Source of the DNA: Lachnospiraceae bacterium
GTDB lineage: Bacteria; Bacillota; Clostridia; Lachnospirales; Lachnospiraceae
DNA length: 64,000 nt
NCBI GenBank assembly: GCA_017621815.1
Contig: JAGASK010000029.1
Span: forward strand, 124,001-188,000
Reading direction: 5' to 3'
Part shown: positions 41,905 through 51,191 of the stretch, in pieces
Position numbering within the stretch: position 1 is the stretch's first letter
Layout: the number at the start of each line of letters is the position of its first letter
Translations under genes and position numbers: made by a program
Notes under the pieces: generated by a model
The model's database searches: none
Seen by the model: only the letters and a program-made list of their open reading frames with translations
What the model was told of the DNA's origin: nothing

Positions 41905-44214
41905 TTATTTCAGCTTCCAGATATCTCGGTTATATTCCGCAATCGTCCTGTCGGATGAGAAAAATCCTGCCTTTGCAATATTTACAAGCATCATCTCTTT
42001 CCATTTCTGCCTGTCTTCATAATCAGCAAGCATCTTATCCTTGGTTGCAATGTAATCTTCCAAATCAAGCAGCGTCATAAACCAGTCTTTGTTTAAAAGC
42101 TCCTTGTAAAGCCGTTCCAGGTTTTCTTTATGTCCCACCTTCAAAGCCTGTTTGCTTACAATAAAGTCAACCGCTTCCTTAATCACAGGACTCTTTTTAT
42201 AATAATCCCTGGAAACATAATCTGCTTTTTCATAATGCTTAATGACTGTCTCTGATTTCTCGCCGAAGATATAAATATTGTCATCTCCCACAAGCTCATG
42301 AATTTCTACATTTGCTCCGTCTGAAGTTCCCAAAGTAACTGCACCGTTTAACATGAATTTCATGTTTCCGGTTCCTGATGCCTCCTTGGAAGCCAGGGAT
42401 ATCTGCTCTGAAATGTCGCAGGCGGGAATCAGCTTCTCCGCATAACTTACATTGTAGTTTTCCACCATCAGTACTGTCATATAAGGGCTTACATCAGGGT
42501 CATTATTTACAATTTCCTGCAGCACTAAAATCAAATGAATGATATCCTGTGCAATCACATAAGCAGGAGCCGCCTTTGCACCGAAAATAAAGGTAATGGG
42601 TCTTACCGGCTTCTTTCCTGACTTGATTTCCAGATACTTATGGATAATATAAAGTGCATTCATCTGCTGACGCTTATATTCATGAAGCCTCTTCACCTGA
42701 ATGTCAAATATAGAGTCTGGATTTAAATCTACGCCTTCTTTTTCCTTCACATAGGCAGCCAAATCCTTTTTGTGGTTATATTTAATTTCAGCAAGTCTGT
42801 TTAAAACATCCTGGTTATCCTTAAATTCAAGGAGCTTTTCAAGCTTATCCGCATCCTTCTTGAATCCGTCGCCAATGGTTTCGGAAAGGAAGCCTGCCAG
42901 TTCCCTGTTGCAGGATAAAAGCCATCTTCTGAAGGTAATTCCGTTTGTCTTGTTATTAAACTTTTCAGGATAAAGCTTATAGAAAGCATTTAACTCTGTT
43001 TCCTTCAGAATCTCTGTATGGATTGCAGCCACACCGTTTACGGAAAATCCATAATGAATATCAATATGTGCCATATGAACACGATTATCTTTATCGATAA
43101 TCTGAACCTTAGGGTCTTTGTACTTTGCTGCCACTCTCTTATCCAGCTCTTTTATATAAGGAACTAACTGGGGCACTACCTTCTCTAAATACTTAAGAGG
43201 CCATTTTTCCAACGCTTCCGCCAAAATTGTATGGTTAGTGTAGGCGCAGGTCTTACTTACCACTTCAATAGCTTCATCGATAGTAAATGCTTTCTCCTCA
43301 ACCAGAATACGAATTAATTCAGGTATAATCATGGTAGGATGGGTATCATTAATCTGAATTACTGCATGCTCATACATCTTACGGAGGTCATATTTCTTTT
43401 CCTTCATTTCACGTAAAATTAATTGTGCAGCGTTGCAGACCATAAAATACTGCTGATAAATACGAAGCAGATTGCCGGCTTCGTCAGAATCATCGGGGTA
43501 CAGGAATAAGGTCAGATTCTTTTCGATTTTTTCCTTATCAAAATCAATTCCTTCTTTTACAAGACTTTCATCCAGCGATTCAATATCAAATAATCTCAGC
43601 TTATTTACGCCGCTGTCATAACCTGCCACATCAATATCATATAAACGTGATGTCACCTTCTTCTTACCAAAATATACGTCAAAAGTGACGTCTGTTTTGG
43701 TAAGCCATGAATTTTCTTCAATCCACTCATTCTTTTCCGCAGTCTGAATTCTGTCTTTAAAAACCTGCTTAAACAAACCGTAATGATAATTCAGACCGAT
43801 TCCTTCACCGGGAAATCCCAGAGTTGCAATGGAGTCAAGGAAACAGGCTGCCAGCCTTCCAAGTCCGCCGTTTCCAAGAGAAGGCTCCGGCTCAATTTCT
43901 TCAATAACAGAAAGCTTTTTTCCGTACTTTTCAAGAATTCCGCTCATCTTATCATAAACACCGAGATTAATCAGGTTATTGGACAAAAGCTTACCAATCA
44001 GAAATTCTGCTGAAATATAATAGATTTTCTTCTCGCCTTCATTGCTGTCTGATACAGCCATCAATCTCTTTGTCAGAACCAGAACTGCATAATAGGTTTC
44101 CTGGTCATTTAAATCCGCAAGTTCCTTATCGAACATTTCTTTTGCAACCTCTTTGAGCTGCTCTTCCAGATTTAAAACAAGTACATCCTTTTGTAAATTT
44201 GTTTGTGCTGACAT
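41905..44214 (-). CDS. glgP: Glycogen/starch/alpha-glucan phosphorylase
   Basis: 769 residues, slightly short for the family. The N-terminal region has [20 protein letters not shown] and [16 protein letters not shown]. The pyridoxal-phosphate Lys lies in [20 protein letters not shown], and [16 protein letters not shown] and [16 protein letters not shown] are normal. It releases glucose-1-phosphate from alpha-glucans. A LacI regulator gene is just upstream and a matching operator lies between the promoter elements (44346-44374), so control by that regulator is very likely. Confidence 0.96.
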   Translation of the reverse strand: MSAQTNLQKDVLVLNLEEQLKEVAKEMFDKELADLNDQETYYAVLVLTKRLMAVSDSNEGEKKIYYISAEFLIGKLLSNNLINLGVYDKMSGILEKYGKKLSVIEEIEPEPSLGNGGLGRLAACFLDSIATLGFPGEGIGLNYHYGLFKQVFKDRIQTAEKNEWIEENSWLTKTDVTFDVYFGKKKVTSRLYDIDVAGYDSGVNKLRLFDIESLDESLVKEGIDFDKEKIEKNLTLFLYPDDSDEAGNLLRIYQQYFMVCNAAQLILREMKEKKYDLRKMYEHAVIQINDTHPTMIIPELIRILVEEKAFTIDEAIEVVSKTCAYTNHTILAEALEKWPLKYLEKVVPQLVPYIKELDKRVAAKYKDPKVQIIDKDNRVHMAHIDIHYGFSVNGVAAIHTEILKETELNAFYKLYPEKFNNKTNGITFRRWLLSCNRELAGFLSETIGDGFKKDADKLEKLLEFKDNQDVLNRLAEIKYNHKKDLAAYVKEKEGVDLNPDSIFDIQVKRLHEYKRQQMNALYIIHKYLEIKSGKKPVRPITFIFGAKAAPAYVIAQDIIHLILVLQEIVNNDPDVSPYMTVLMVENYNVSYAEKLIPACDISEQISLASKEASGTGNMKFMLNGAVTLGTSDGANVEIHELVGDDNIYIFGEKSETVIKHYEKADYVSRDYYKKSPVIKEAVDFIVSKQALKVGHKENLERLYKELLNKDWFMTLLDLEDYIATKDKMLADYEDRQKWKEMMLVNIAKAGFFSSDRTIAEYNRDIWKLK

Positions 44215-44266
44215 AATATCCTCCTGTCTCTCTTATAAATTGTAATATTTTACTCTTAACTTATTA

Positions 44267-44306
44267 TTCATGACAACAGAAAGTTCGCAGGGCGCGCTTT
44301 CTGTTG
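44267..44306 (+). repeat. TTCATGACAATAG-type palindromic element, copy 7
   Basis: 40 nt: TTCATGACAACAGAAAG, centre TTCGCAGGGCGCG, then CTTTCTGTTG; 9-bp arms. It lies in the glgP leader, without a neighbouring terminator. Confidence 0.7.
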
Positions 44307-44345
44307 GATTGCTGATTTATATATATTGCTCCTCTGACATGCTCA

Positions 44346-44374
44346 AGTGTATCATAGGAAAACGTTTTCTGCAA
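44346..44374 (-). promoter_or_regulatory. glgP promoter with LacI-type operator in the spacer
   Basis: Minus-strand TTGCAG (44369-44374) and TACACT (44346-44351), spaced 17 bp, enclose the perfect palindrome GAAAACGTTTTC (44358-44369). Confidence 0.75.
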
Positions 44375-44438
44375 GTGGATTTTGAAAATTTATCCAAAAA
44401 TTTTTCTTTTGGCAAAAAGGCTTAATTCCCCTTCTTGC

Positions 44439-45428
44439 TTAACATATAATATCCTCATATTTCATTCTCACCAGTGTATGCTCAAGCACTACCTTTCTTC
44501 CCTTTTCACCGCCAAGCAAAAGCTGCAGTTCTTCCATTGCCCTTGCTGAAATTTCTGCAAAATCCTGACGCACGGTATTCATCTGCTTTCCCACATAACC
44601 CATAAGAATAATGCCGTCAAAACCACAGACAGGACGGAAAATATCCATTTCTATAAGCGCCTTCATTGCTCCGATTGCCATTAAATCAGAAGCACAGACT
44701 ACAACATCCTTATTCTTGGCAAATTTCATAGTAATATTCCTTGCCTGCAGTTCGGAGAACTCTCCGTTTCTCACCAGCATGGAAAGATTCTTTTCCTTAA
44801 CCAGCGCTTCCATTCCAAGGAGACGCTCATCCGTTACATATCCGTTGCGCTTCCCGGCTATATAAAGGATTTTTTCACTCTTATTATCCTCAATAGTCTT
44901 TTTCGCCACATCATACTGCGCTTTTTTATGGTCTATTCCCACGCTGGAAGTACTGTCATTCACAAAGGGAGCGTCAATCACTACACATTTAAATTCCTGC
45001 GAGGCAATCAAATCATGAAGCACTTTATTGTCCTTGGACACTCCGTAAATAATAATGCCTGCTATGCTTTGAGACTTAAAGTACCTGATAATTTCTTCTG
45101 TGGTCTTTCCCTGAAACATGCAGAAGAAAAGAGTAATCACATCAAGATTCAGCTCCATTGCCTTATTAAGCGCCCCGGAAATATACTGCATATCAATTTC
45201 ATCGATGGCATTGGTCTTCATATTGCTGTTAATCAGAAGCGCCACCCTTCCCGCCTGCTTGGAGGAGAGGGCTGCTGCCACGGAATTGGGGACAAAATTC
45301 AATTCCACCACGGATTTATTTACTTTTTCCCTGGTCTCTTCGCTCACATTGGGATAATTATTCAGAACCTTTGAAACGGTTGATATGGCAACGCCTGCGT
45401 GCCGGGCAACATCTTTAATTGATACCAT
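44439..45428 (-). CDS. LacI family regulator, probable glgP repressor
   Basis: 329 residues: helix-turn-helix and hinge MVSIKDVARHAGVAISTVSK to NNYPNVSEETREKVNKSVVE, then a periplasmic-binding-protein-like ligand domain (GIIIYGVSKDNKVLHDLIAS, VVCASDLMAIGAMKALIEMD). It lies 70 bp upstream of the glgP promoter in the same direction. GAAAACGATTTC at its own start point and GAAAACGTTTTC before glgP point to autoregulation and glgP control. The effector is probably a maltodextrin or sugar phosphate (inference). Confidence 0.93.
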   Translation of the reverse strand: MVSIKDVARHAGVAISTVSKVLNNYPNVSEETREKVNKSVVELNFVPNSVAAALSSKQAGRVALLINSNMKTNAIDEIDMQYISGALNKAMELNLDVITLFFCMFQGKTTEEIIRYFKSQSIAGIIIYGVSKDNKVLHDLIASQEFKCVVIDAPFVNDSTSSVGIDHKKAQYDVAKKTIEDNKSEKILYIAGKRNGYVTDERLLGMEALVKEKNLSMLVRNGEFSELQARNITMKFAKNKDVVVCASDLMAIGAMKALIEMDIFRPVCGFDGIILMGYVGKQMNTVRQDFAEISARAMEELQLLLGGEKGRKVVLEHTLVRMKYEDIIC

Positions 45429-45460
45429 ATGAGTTCCTGCTTTCTTGTTTGAAAAGTTTA

Positions 45461-45508
45461 GAAAACGATTTCCTTGTTTAGCATACTCCTGTATGTATAA
45501 AAATGCAA
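45461..45508 (-). promoter_or_regulatory. LacI gene promoter with self-operator
   Basis: Minus-strand TTGCAT (45503-45508) and TATGCT (45480-45485) are 17 bp apart. GAAATCGTTTTC (45461-45472) lies just downstream of the start point, near-identical to the glgP operator. Confidence 0.65.
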
Positions 45509-45599
45509 GCAGATTTCTATTCTGATTTTCCAGTTTTGAGATTCACAAAATATTTTTGCACCTATCCGCATTTTTGTTTCGAGTATTCTTTTATTTATA

Positions 45600-45628
45600 C
45601 AAAAAAAGAGTGACTCCCGCCGCTCTTT
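45600..45628 (-). terminator. Terminator of the CheY/CheX-like unit
   Basis: AAAGAG pairs with CTCTTT around a GC-rich 12-nt loop; a run of nine T on the minus strand follows. Confidence 0.55.
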
Positions 45629-45666
45629 TCCTGCTTTTCATCAATATCCACAATATCCCTTACCGG

Positions 45667-46026
45667 CTAACCCAATATCCTTCCGATTACTTCCACAACC
45701 TCTTCCGGTTCAAAAGGCTTGGTGATAAACTCCTCTGCGCCTGCTTTTATGGCCTGCATCATTTTTTCCTTCTGGCCTGCTGCCGTCACCATCACAACAT
45801 GGGCTTCTTTATCCAAATGCCTGATTAACTGAAGTGCCTGGATTCCATCCGTTACCGGCATGGTAATGTCCATAGTCACCACATCAGGCTTTAATTCCTT
45901 ATATTTTATATAACCTTCATCTCCGTTAGCAGCCTCTCCAATAATTTCATGACCTGCCTCTTCCAGAATGCCCTTTAAAAATCTGCGGGAGGTTCTGGAA
46001 TCATCAACAATCAATATCCTCGCCAT
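45667..46026 (-). CDS. CheY-like single-domain response regulator
   Basis: 119 residues, receiver domain only. ILIVDDSRTSRRFLKGIL holds the acidic pair, VVTMDITMPVTDG the phosphorylated Asp (about 52), MVTAAGQ the Thr and EFITKPFEPEE the Lys. It is 13 bp after a CheX-like protein gene. No kinase or motility genes are nearby, so the pair is an orphan module. Confidence 0.92.
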   Translation of the reverse strand: MARILIVDDSRTSRRFLKGILEEAGHEIIGEAANGDEGYIKYKELKPDVVTMDITMPVTDGIQALQLIRHLDKEAHVVMVTAAGQKEKMMQAIKAGAEEFITKPFEPEEVVEVIGRILG

Positions 46027-46039
46027 CTCTTTTGCCCTC

Positions 46040-46927
46040 CTACTGTAGTTCTATCCTGTTATCCACGGCTATAAGAAAATTCACACGTCTTCCTTTCACA
46101 TAAAGAGGAATTATCAGCATTTTTCCGCCTGCTGCCTTTGTTATGTCCGTGGAATATTCCGGCGGCAAAAGCTCCAGCGTTACGCCTCTTTTACTTGCTT
46201 CTGAAGCATACATCCCATTAATGCAGTTTAATAATTCTCCCACTGCATCCAGTGCATCTTCATTAACTTCCGGAAATGCTTCCCGCCCGAAAGCAGATGC
46301 AATATATAAAAGCTCATTTCCTCTCCCTGTCAGGGCACAGGCAATATCAGACTTCCCTTCCATCCTCTGGAGGGCGCCGTTATCCGCCTCTACCCGGGAA
46401 GCAATATACGCCTTTCCGGGATAAATTTCCGTATCCACACAGCGCATCATCATTCTTATTGCCGTTCCGGCTATTTCCAGATATTTATCGCTGCCTACAG
46501 GAAGATAAAGCGGCAGGATGCGGTCCACATCATCACTTTTAATATCCTCCATATCAGAAGCCGTCATATGATTTTCATATTGATAATCCAGCATAAACTG
46601 CTCAAGCTGTTCTACTGTCATTAACTGCTGGTTCTCCAATGCCTGTGCAAAAGCCAGATAAGCGCTTCCCTGCTTTTTCAAAAGCGAACCTACCTGTCCT
46701 TCCGTCAGATACCCCTTTTCTACTGCAATGTCCCCGAAACGCTTGTCCATCACAGTCTGCAGACGGTTTACCCTGTCTGCTTCATCCTGAGACATAAGCC
46801 CTTCTGCTACCGCAATAAGCCCCAGCTTCACCCTCACCTTCTGCTGATCCAACAATAAATCACGGAACTGTTCCTGTGTAATCAGACCCTTATCTATCAA
46901 ATAATTTCCTACAATACTTGATACCAC
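46040..46927 (-). CDS. CheX/CheC-like phosphatase domain protein with N-terminal MshEN-like repeats
   Basis: 295 residues. Residues 1-115 hold two helical repeats (VGNYLIDKGLITQEQFRDLL and FGDIAVEKGYLTEGQVGSLL) like the MshEN/GSPII_E N-terminal domain, some of which bind c-di-GMP. The rest resembles CheX: GTAIRMMMRCVDTEIYPGKA and the active-site helix DALDAVGELLNCINGMYASE, with the conserved Glu and Asn. It probably dephosphorylates the CheY-like protein encoded 13 bp downstream. The link to second messengers is an inference. Confidence 0.78.
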   Translation of the reverse strand: MVSSIVGNYLIDKGLITQEQFRDLLLDQQKVRVKLGLIAVAEGLMSQDEADRVNRLQTVMDKRFGDIAVEKGYLTEGQVGSLLKKQGSAYLAFAQALENQQLMTVEQLEQFMLDYQYENHMTASDMEDIKSDDVDRILPLYLPVGSDKYLEIAGTAIRMMMRCVDTEIYPGKAYIASRVEADNGALQRMEGKSDIACALTGRGNELLYIASAFGREAFPEVNEDALDAVGELLNCINGMYASEASKRGVTLELLPPEYSTDITKAAGGKMLIIPLYVKGRRVNFLIAVDNRIELQ

Positions 46928-47094
46928 AAAAACTCCCCCTCCTTACAAAATTTTACATGAATTTTACCATACATTCAGAATAATATATTTCCTCTTTTTA
47001 GTCAATGCAGGGCATATCATTCGCGTTTTTGCTAAAATAACGGTGGATAACTCCGGTTTTTTAGGGAAAACATCCACCAGCAATTCCCCAGCCA

Positions 47095-47122
47095 AAAAGG
47101 CAGCCCTGCCCGGACTGCCTTT
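47095..47122 (-). terminator. Terminator of the phosphofructokinase gene
   Basis: AAAGGCAG pairs with CTGCCTTT around a GC-rich middle; TTTTT follows on the minus strand. Confidence 0.75.
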
Positions 47123-47151
47123 CCATTAACACTCTCTTATTGAATTACTAA

Positions 47152-48381
47152 TTATTTACGTACCAGATGACGGGGTGTACCGTTAACGAAGATAGGTAAC
47201 AATTCGCCCATAATAAGGGGTCTTGCATATTTGATATAGCCGTCATTCAGGCCGCATCCGTCTTCTGTAATCCACTCTGCGGGAACAGGTCTCTCAACGT
47301 TGGCGATAGCATGAATATCATATGCGCTGGTACCGCACTGATAAGGGTCATCACCGTTTCTGTCAAGAGTAATCATCATACCTGTCTTGCCTTCTTCTGC
47401 TGCAAGAACTGCGTCATGACCTACCTGGAATGCTTCGTTAATATCTGTTAAAGAAGCAAGGTGAGTAGCTGCTCTCTGAAGAGTTGAGAACTCAATAGCT
47501 CTTGTCTTTAAGCCTGTTTCTGCTGCAACAAGCTGTGCAAGATAAGCTGCTGTACCGGACATCTGCTTATGTCCGAATGCATCTACTGCAACATTCTCAT
47601 TGGCAAGCTCGCATACATAACGTCCGTCTGCTACATGCACACCTTCGGAAACTGCAATAACAACAGATGATTTGGTTGCTGCCAGCTCCTTAACCTTAGC
47701 CATAAATGCATCGATATCAAATACCTTTTCAGGTAAATAAATTGCATCTGCACCGCTGCAGTCATCTCCTTTTGCAAGAGCTGCTGCTGCTGTTAACCAG
47801 CCCGCATTACGTCCCATAATTTCAACAATACAAACAGTGGGCTTCTTAGCGCCGAAGGATTCGTTGTCACGAATAACTTCCTTTAAGCTGGTTGCGATAT
47901 ATTTTGCGGCACTGCCGTAGCCGGGACAATGGTCTGTTACAGGAAGGTCATTGTCGATTGTCTTGGGAACACCCATAAATCTCTGAGGCTTATTGTGAGC
48001 TGCCGCATAATCGGATAACATTTTTACAGTATCCATGGAGTCATTTCCGCCTGCATAGAATAAGCATTCAATATCATGCTTTTCCATGATTTCAAATATC
48101 TTCTCATATACATCTTCATGTCCTTCAATCTTGGGCATTTTAAAACGGCAGGAACCTAAAAATGCAGAAGGAGTTCTCTTCAATAATTCGATACCTGTGG
48201 GGTCATCCAGATAGGGCTCCAGCTCAATCAGCTTGTCCTCTAAAAATCCTTCAATACCATGTACCATACCATATACTTTTTTAACACCAATCTGCTTAGC
48301 AGCTGCATAAACACCTGCTACAGAAGAGTTAATTACGGCTGTAGGGCCGCCTGACTGTCCAACTACGATATTACCTTTCAT
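47152..48381 (-). CDS. 6-phosphofructokinase, probably pyrophosphate-dependent
   Basis: 409 residues from the ATG at 48381 (GGAGAG upstream); a longer frame to 48441 crosses the leader. Motifs: IVVGQSGGPTAVINSSVAG, YAGGNDSMDTVKM, GVPKTIDNDLPVTDHCPGYG and IVEIMGRNAGWLTAAAA. The Asp in GGNDS in place of the Gly of ATP-PFK, and the Lys in PKTIDND, indicate the PPi-using group. It phosphorylates fructose-6-phosphate, reversibly if PPi-dependent. A perfect cre sequence lies upstream of its promoter. Confidence 0.9.
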   Translation of the reverse strand: MKGNIVVGQSGGPTAVINSSVAGVYAAAKQIGVKKVYGMVHGIEGFLEDKLIELEPYLDDPTGIELLKRTPSAFLGSCRFKMPKIEGHEDVYEKIFEIMEKHDIECLFYAGGNDSMDTVKMLSDYAAAHNKPQRFMGVPKTIDNDLPVTDHCPGYGSAAKYIATSLKEVIRDNESFGAKKPTVCIVEIMGRNAGWLTAAAALAKGDDCSGADAIYLPEKVFDIDAFMAKVKELAATKSSVVIAVSEGVHVADGRYVCELANENVAVDAFGHKQMSGTAAYLAQLVAAETGLKTRAIEFSTLQRAATHLASLTDINEAFQVGHDAVLAAEEGKTGMMITLDRNGDDPYQCGTSAYDIHAIANVERPVPAEWITEDGCGLNDGYIKYARPLIMGELLPIFVNGTPRHLVRK

Positions 48382-48467
48382 TTTTTCTCTCCTTAACATA
48401 AAATTATAGACTGCAAAGAATATCATTTCTGAAAAGCTCATGAAACATTCATTCCCGCAACACCAAG

Positions 48468-48545
48468 ATTATAGCAGACTTTTTAAGCCAAAACAATGGG
48501 TTTTAACCAAGTTTTGGCTCTTCCTGAAAATGTAATCGCTTACAT
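48468..48545 (-). promoter_or_regulatory. Phosphofructokinase promoter with upstream cre box
   Basis: Minus-strand TTGTTT (48491-48496) and TATAAT (48468-48473) are 17 bp apart. ATGTAAGCGATTACAT (minus strand, 48530-48545) fits the CcpA cre consensus WTGNAARCGNWWWCAW at every position and lies about 78 bp upstream of the start point, an activating position. AGCCAAAAC and GTTTTGGCT (48486-48519) add a dyad over the -35 element. Confidence 0.75.
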
Positions 48546-48570
48546 TTCCTTTATTCCAATATCATTTTTC

Positions 48571-49938
48571 CTATCCTATCTTCTGCAGCGTTTCCTTTGA
48601 AACAATTTTCTTAATATTCAATAAAAACAATATTGTTGCCATGGTGGCGGAAAGCACATCCGAAACAGGCTCCGCATAATAAATTCCCATGACGCCAAAC
48701 TTAAGGGGAAGAATAAGCGCAAGAGGTATCAGCAGTATTATTTTTCTGAATACAGCAATAAATAAAGAAATCTTTGCCTGCCCCAATGCCAGAAAAGTAG
48801 GCTGAATTCCCTGCTGAAGCCCGAATACCAGCATACCGCACATAAAAACAGGCATCATTTTTTCCACCAGCGCTATCAGCTGCGCATCGCTTGTAAAAAG
48901 CCCTGCAAAAAATCCCGGGAAAATAATGACCAGCAAAGTAGCAGATGCCGCAAAAATGAAACAGCTGGCTATCATGCTGCGGTAAAGTTTCTTTACCCTG
49001 TCAAAATTTCCGGCACCGAAATTATAACTGATAATGGGCTGTACTCCCTGTGTAAATCCGCCAAGGGGAGCCGAATACATCTGCATGACACTCTGCATAA
49101 TTGTCAAGGACCCCACGTAAATATCCCCGCCGTACTTTTGTAATCCGCTGTTCAGCACAATACTGATCAGGCTTTCCGTGGCACGCATGATAAAGGGTGA
49201 AATTCCCAGCGCCAGCACACTTCCTATAATCCGGAAATCAGGTATCATAGCCTTTAACTTTATGGTAAGCGATGATTTGGAGCTTATTAAAAATCCTACC
49301 GTCCATACAGCACTTAAAATCTGAGATATAACAGTAGCAACAGCGGCGCCCTTTACACCCATTCCAAACACAAAGATAAAAACAGGGTCCAGAATAATAT
49401 TGGTTGCCGCTCCGATAAGCACTGCCATCATGGCTGTTCTTGACTGCCCCTGGGAAATAATAAATGCATTGAGACCAAGCGCCAGTTCTACGAATATAGT
49501 GCCCGCCAGATAAATGGAAATATAACTGACTGCATATTCTATAGTAGCATCACTTGCCCCAAACATATAAAGCAGCGGTCTTTCAAAAGCATAAAAAAAT
49601 GCCATCAGAATCATGGTAAAGAAAAGCAGGAGCGTCACGCCGTTTCCCAATATTTTTTCCGCCCTTTTCCTGTCTCCTTTTCCCAGCCAGATAGCGGCAA
49701 GAGGCGCTCCTCCCGCACCCACAAAAGCTGAAAAGGCAGAAATCAGCGTTATAATCGGAAATGTCACTCCCACACCGGTTAATGCTTCCATTCCCACGCC
49801 CCTGATATGCCCTATATAAATACGGTCTACAATACTGTAAAGAATATTAATTACCTGGGCAATAATAGAAGGAACCGCCATACTGATCATCAGCTTTCCT
49901 ATCCCTTCCGTTGCCATTCTCTGCTCTTTATCCTGCAT
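48571..49938 (-). CDS. MATE family efflux transporter
   Basis: 455 residues from the ATG at 49938; the longer frame runs through the terminator of tRNA-Leu and is not used. Twelve membrane segments in two halves: LMISMAVPSIIAQVINILYS, IVDRIYIGHI, and second-half PIISYNFGAGNFDRVKKLYR. It uses a sodium or proton gradient to export cationic drugs or metabolites; the substrate is unknown. The first helix and the two-fold pattern match NorM/DinF-type MATE proteins. Confidence 0.92.
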   Translation of the reverse strand: MQDKEQRMATEGIGKLMISMAVPSIIAQVINILYSIVDRIYIGHIRGVGMEALTGVGVTFPIITLISAFSAFVGAGGAPLAAIWLGKGDRKRAEKILGNGVTLLLFFTMILMAFFYAFERPLLYMFGASDATIEYAVSYISIYLAGTIFVELALGLNAFIISQGQSRTAMMAVLIGAATNIILDPVFIFVFGMGVKGAAVATVISQILSAVWTVGFLISSKSSLTIKLKAMIPDFRIIGSVLALGISPFIMRATESLISIVLNSGLQKYGGDIYVGSLTIMQSVMQMYSAPLGGFTQGVQPIISYNFGAGNFDRVKKLYRSMIASCFIFAASATLLVIIFPGFFAGLFTSDAQLIALVEKMMPVFMCGMLVFGLQQGIQPTFLALGQAKISLFIAVFRKIILLIPLALILPLKFGVMGIYYAEPVSDVLSATMATILFLLNIKKIVSKETLQKIG

Positions 49939-49982
49939 CTGCTTTCTTTCCTTTCCAATCCCGCGAAACTTTCCGGCTACGC

Positions 49983-50011
49983 AAAAACGGCTCATTTTAT
50001 GAGCCGTTTTT
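49983..50011 (-). terminator. Terminator of tRNA-Leu
   Basis: AAAAACGGCTCA pairs with TGAGCCGTTTTT; on the minus strand it ends in a T-run 14 bp after the tRNA 3' end. Confidence 0.85.
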
Positions 50012-50024
50012 ATATAGCCGGGAA

Positions 50025-50106
50025 TGCGGTTGGTGGGACTCGAACCCACACGCCTTCCGGCATAAGAACCTAAATCTTACATGTCTGCCAATTCCATCAC
50101 AACCGC
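50025..50106 (-). tRNA. tRNA-Leu (UAG)
   Basis: Minus strand GCGGTTG ... CAACCGC acceptor stem, a long variable arm (TATGCCGGAAGGCGT) typical of Leu, TTCGAGTCC T-loop. The anticodon loop TTTAGGT gives UAG. 82 nt; CCA is not encoded. Confidence 0.95.
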
Positions 50107-50165
50107 ATTTGCCTAACACACAAGATTATAGCATATTTTTCCCATACTGTATAGAATATTTTTCC

Positions 50166-51104
50166 CTAAATAAATGATGAAATGCAGTATGCCGCATAAG
50201 TTGCAAGCAACACAATTCCCTGTACTCTGGAGGATTTTTTGCGGATTAAAATGGGCAGAATCAAAACTGCCATTACCAAAAGCGCAAGAGGCATGTCCAC
50301 TGATACCGTGGATTTTTCAAGGGGAATACCTGCCACAGCTGCGGGAATGCCGATAACCAGAAGCATATTTAAAAGGTTTGCGCCGATTATATTGCCAAGG
50401 CCTACATTTCCGTATCCCTTAATTAAGGAAACTACTGATGTAACAAGTTCGGGAAGGGAAGTTCCCAATGCGATAAATGTAACTGCAATAACTCTCTCCG
50501 GCACGCCTAAGCTTTCCGCAATAATAATTCCATTGTCCACCAGTAAATTAGCTCCCACATAAAGAAGCGCTGCACAAACCACAAGTATCAAAAGCTGCTT
50601 CGGTACGGAAATTTCATCTGCATTTTCCTCTTCTTCGCCGGCATCTCCCTCCGATGCGGAACGTTTGATATTCAAATATGCATATACCACAAAAAGCAAA
50701 AGAAGCACAATGCCAACGGGACGATTATACACGCCAAACACAAAACCGTAAATGTTCATGGCTATCAGCACAATAAAGAAAAAGGCGCTGCGCCATCCAA
50801 GGGCCGAGGTTTCCACCTTTTTTGCGGGTCTGATGGTTTGCGTAATTCCCGCAATCAAAGCCGTATTACAGATAATAGAACCGAATGCATTGCCTGCTGC
50901 AATCGCCGCCGAACCATCAAAAGCTGCTGTAGTGGAAACAAGAATTTCCGGCAGCGTCGTACCCAGACTTACAATGGTGGCTCCCACCACAATCTGGGGA
51001 ATACCCAGCTTTTTAGCTATCGCCACCGCAGCATCCACAAGCCGGTCTCCTCCCAAGCAAATCAAAATAAGTCCTGCCACAAATAATAAAATTGCCTGTA
51101 CCAT
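50166..51104 (-). CDS. Calcium/sodium antiporter family protein (CaCA, YrbG-like)
   Basis: 312 residues from the ATG at 51104 (AGAAGGAG upstream). Two inverted repeats of five membrane segments; each has the CaCA alpha motif: VVGATIVSLGTTLPEILVST and VIAVTFIALGTSLPELVTSV. A charged cytoplasmic loop (SEGDAGEEEENADE) separates the halves. It exchanges calcium or another divalent cation for sodium or protons. The gene has its own promoter and a structured leader with a terminator (51192-51387), suggesting control by an ion or small ligand. Confidence 0.92.
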   Translation of the reverse strand: MVQAILLFVAGLILICLGGDRLVDAAVAIAKKLGIPQIVVGATIVSLGTTLPEILVSTTAAFDGSAAIAAGNAFGSIICNTALIAGITQTIRPAKKVETSALGWRSAFFFIVLIAMNIYGFVFGVYNRPVGIVLLLLFVVYAYLNIKRSASEGDAGEEEENADEISVPKQLLILVVCAALLYVGANLLVDNGIIIAESLGVPERVIAVTFIALGTSLPELVTSVVSLIKGYGNVGLGNIIGANLLNMLLVIGIPAAVAGIPLEKSTVSVDMPLALLVMAVLILPILIRKKSSRVQGIVLLATYAAYCISSFI

Positions 51105-51191
51105 AATCTTTCTCCTTCTTATGTATAAGTATACCCTGTTTTTTCTTAACAAGAATCAATATTCAAAAATTCCTTTACATTAATTCCCATA

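Noticed and set aside
49939-50049. Longer N-terminus for the MATE protein
   Set aside because: It runs through the tRNA-Leu terminator and into the tRNA gene.
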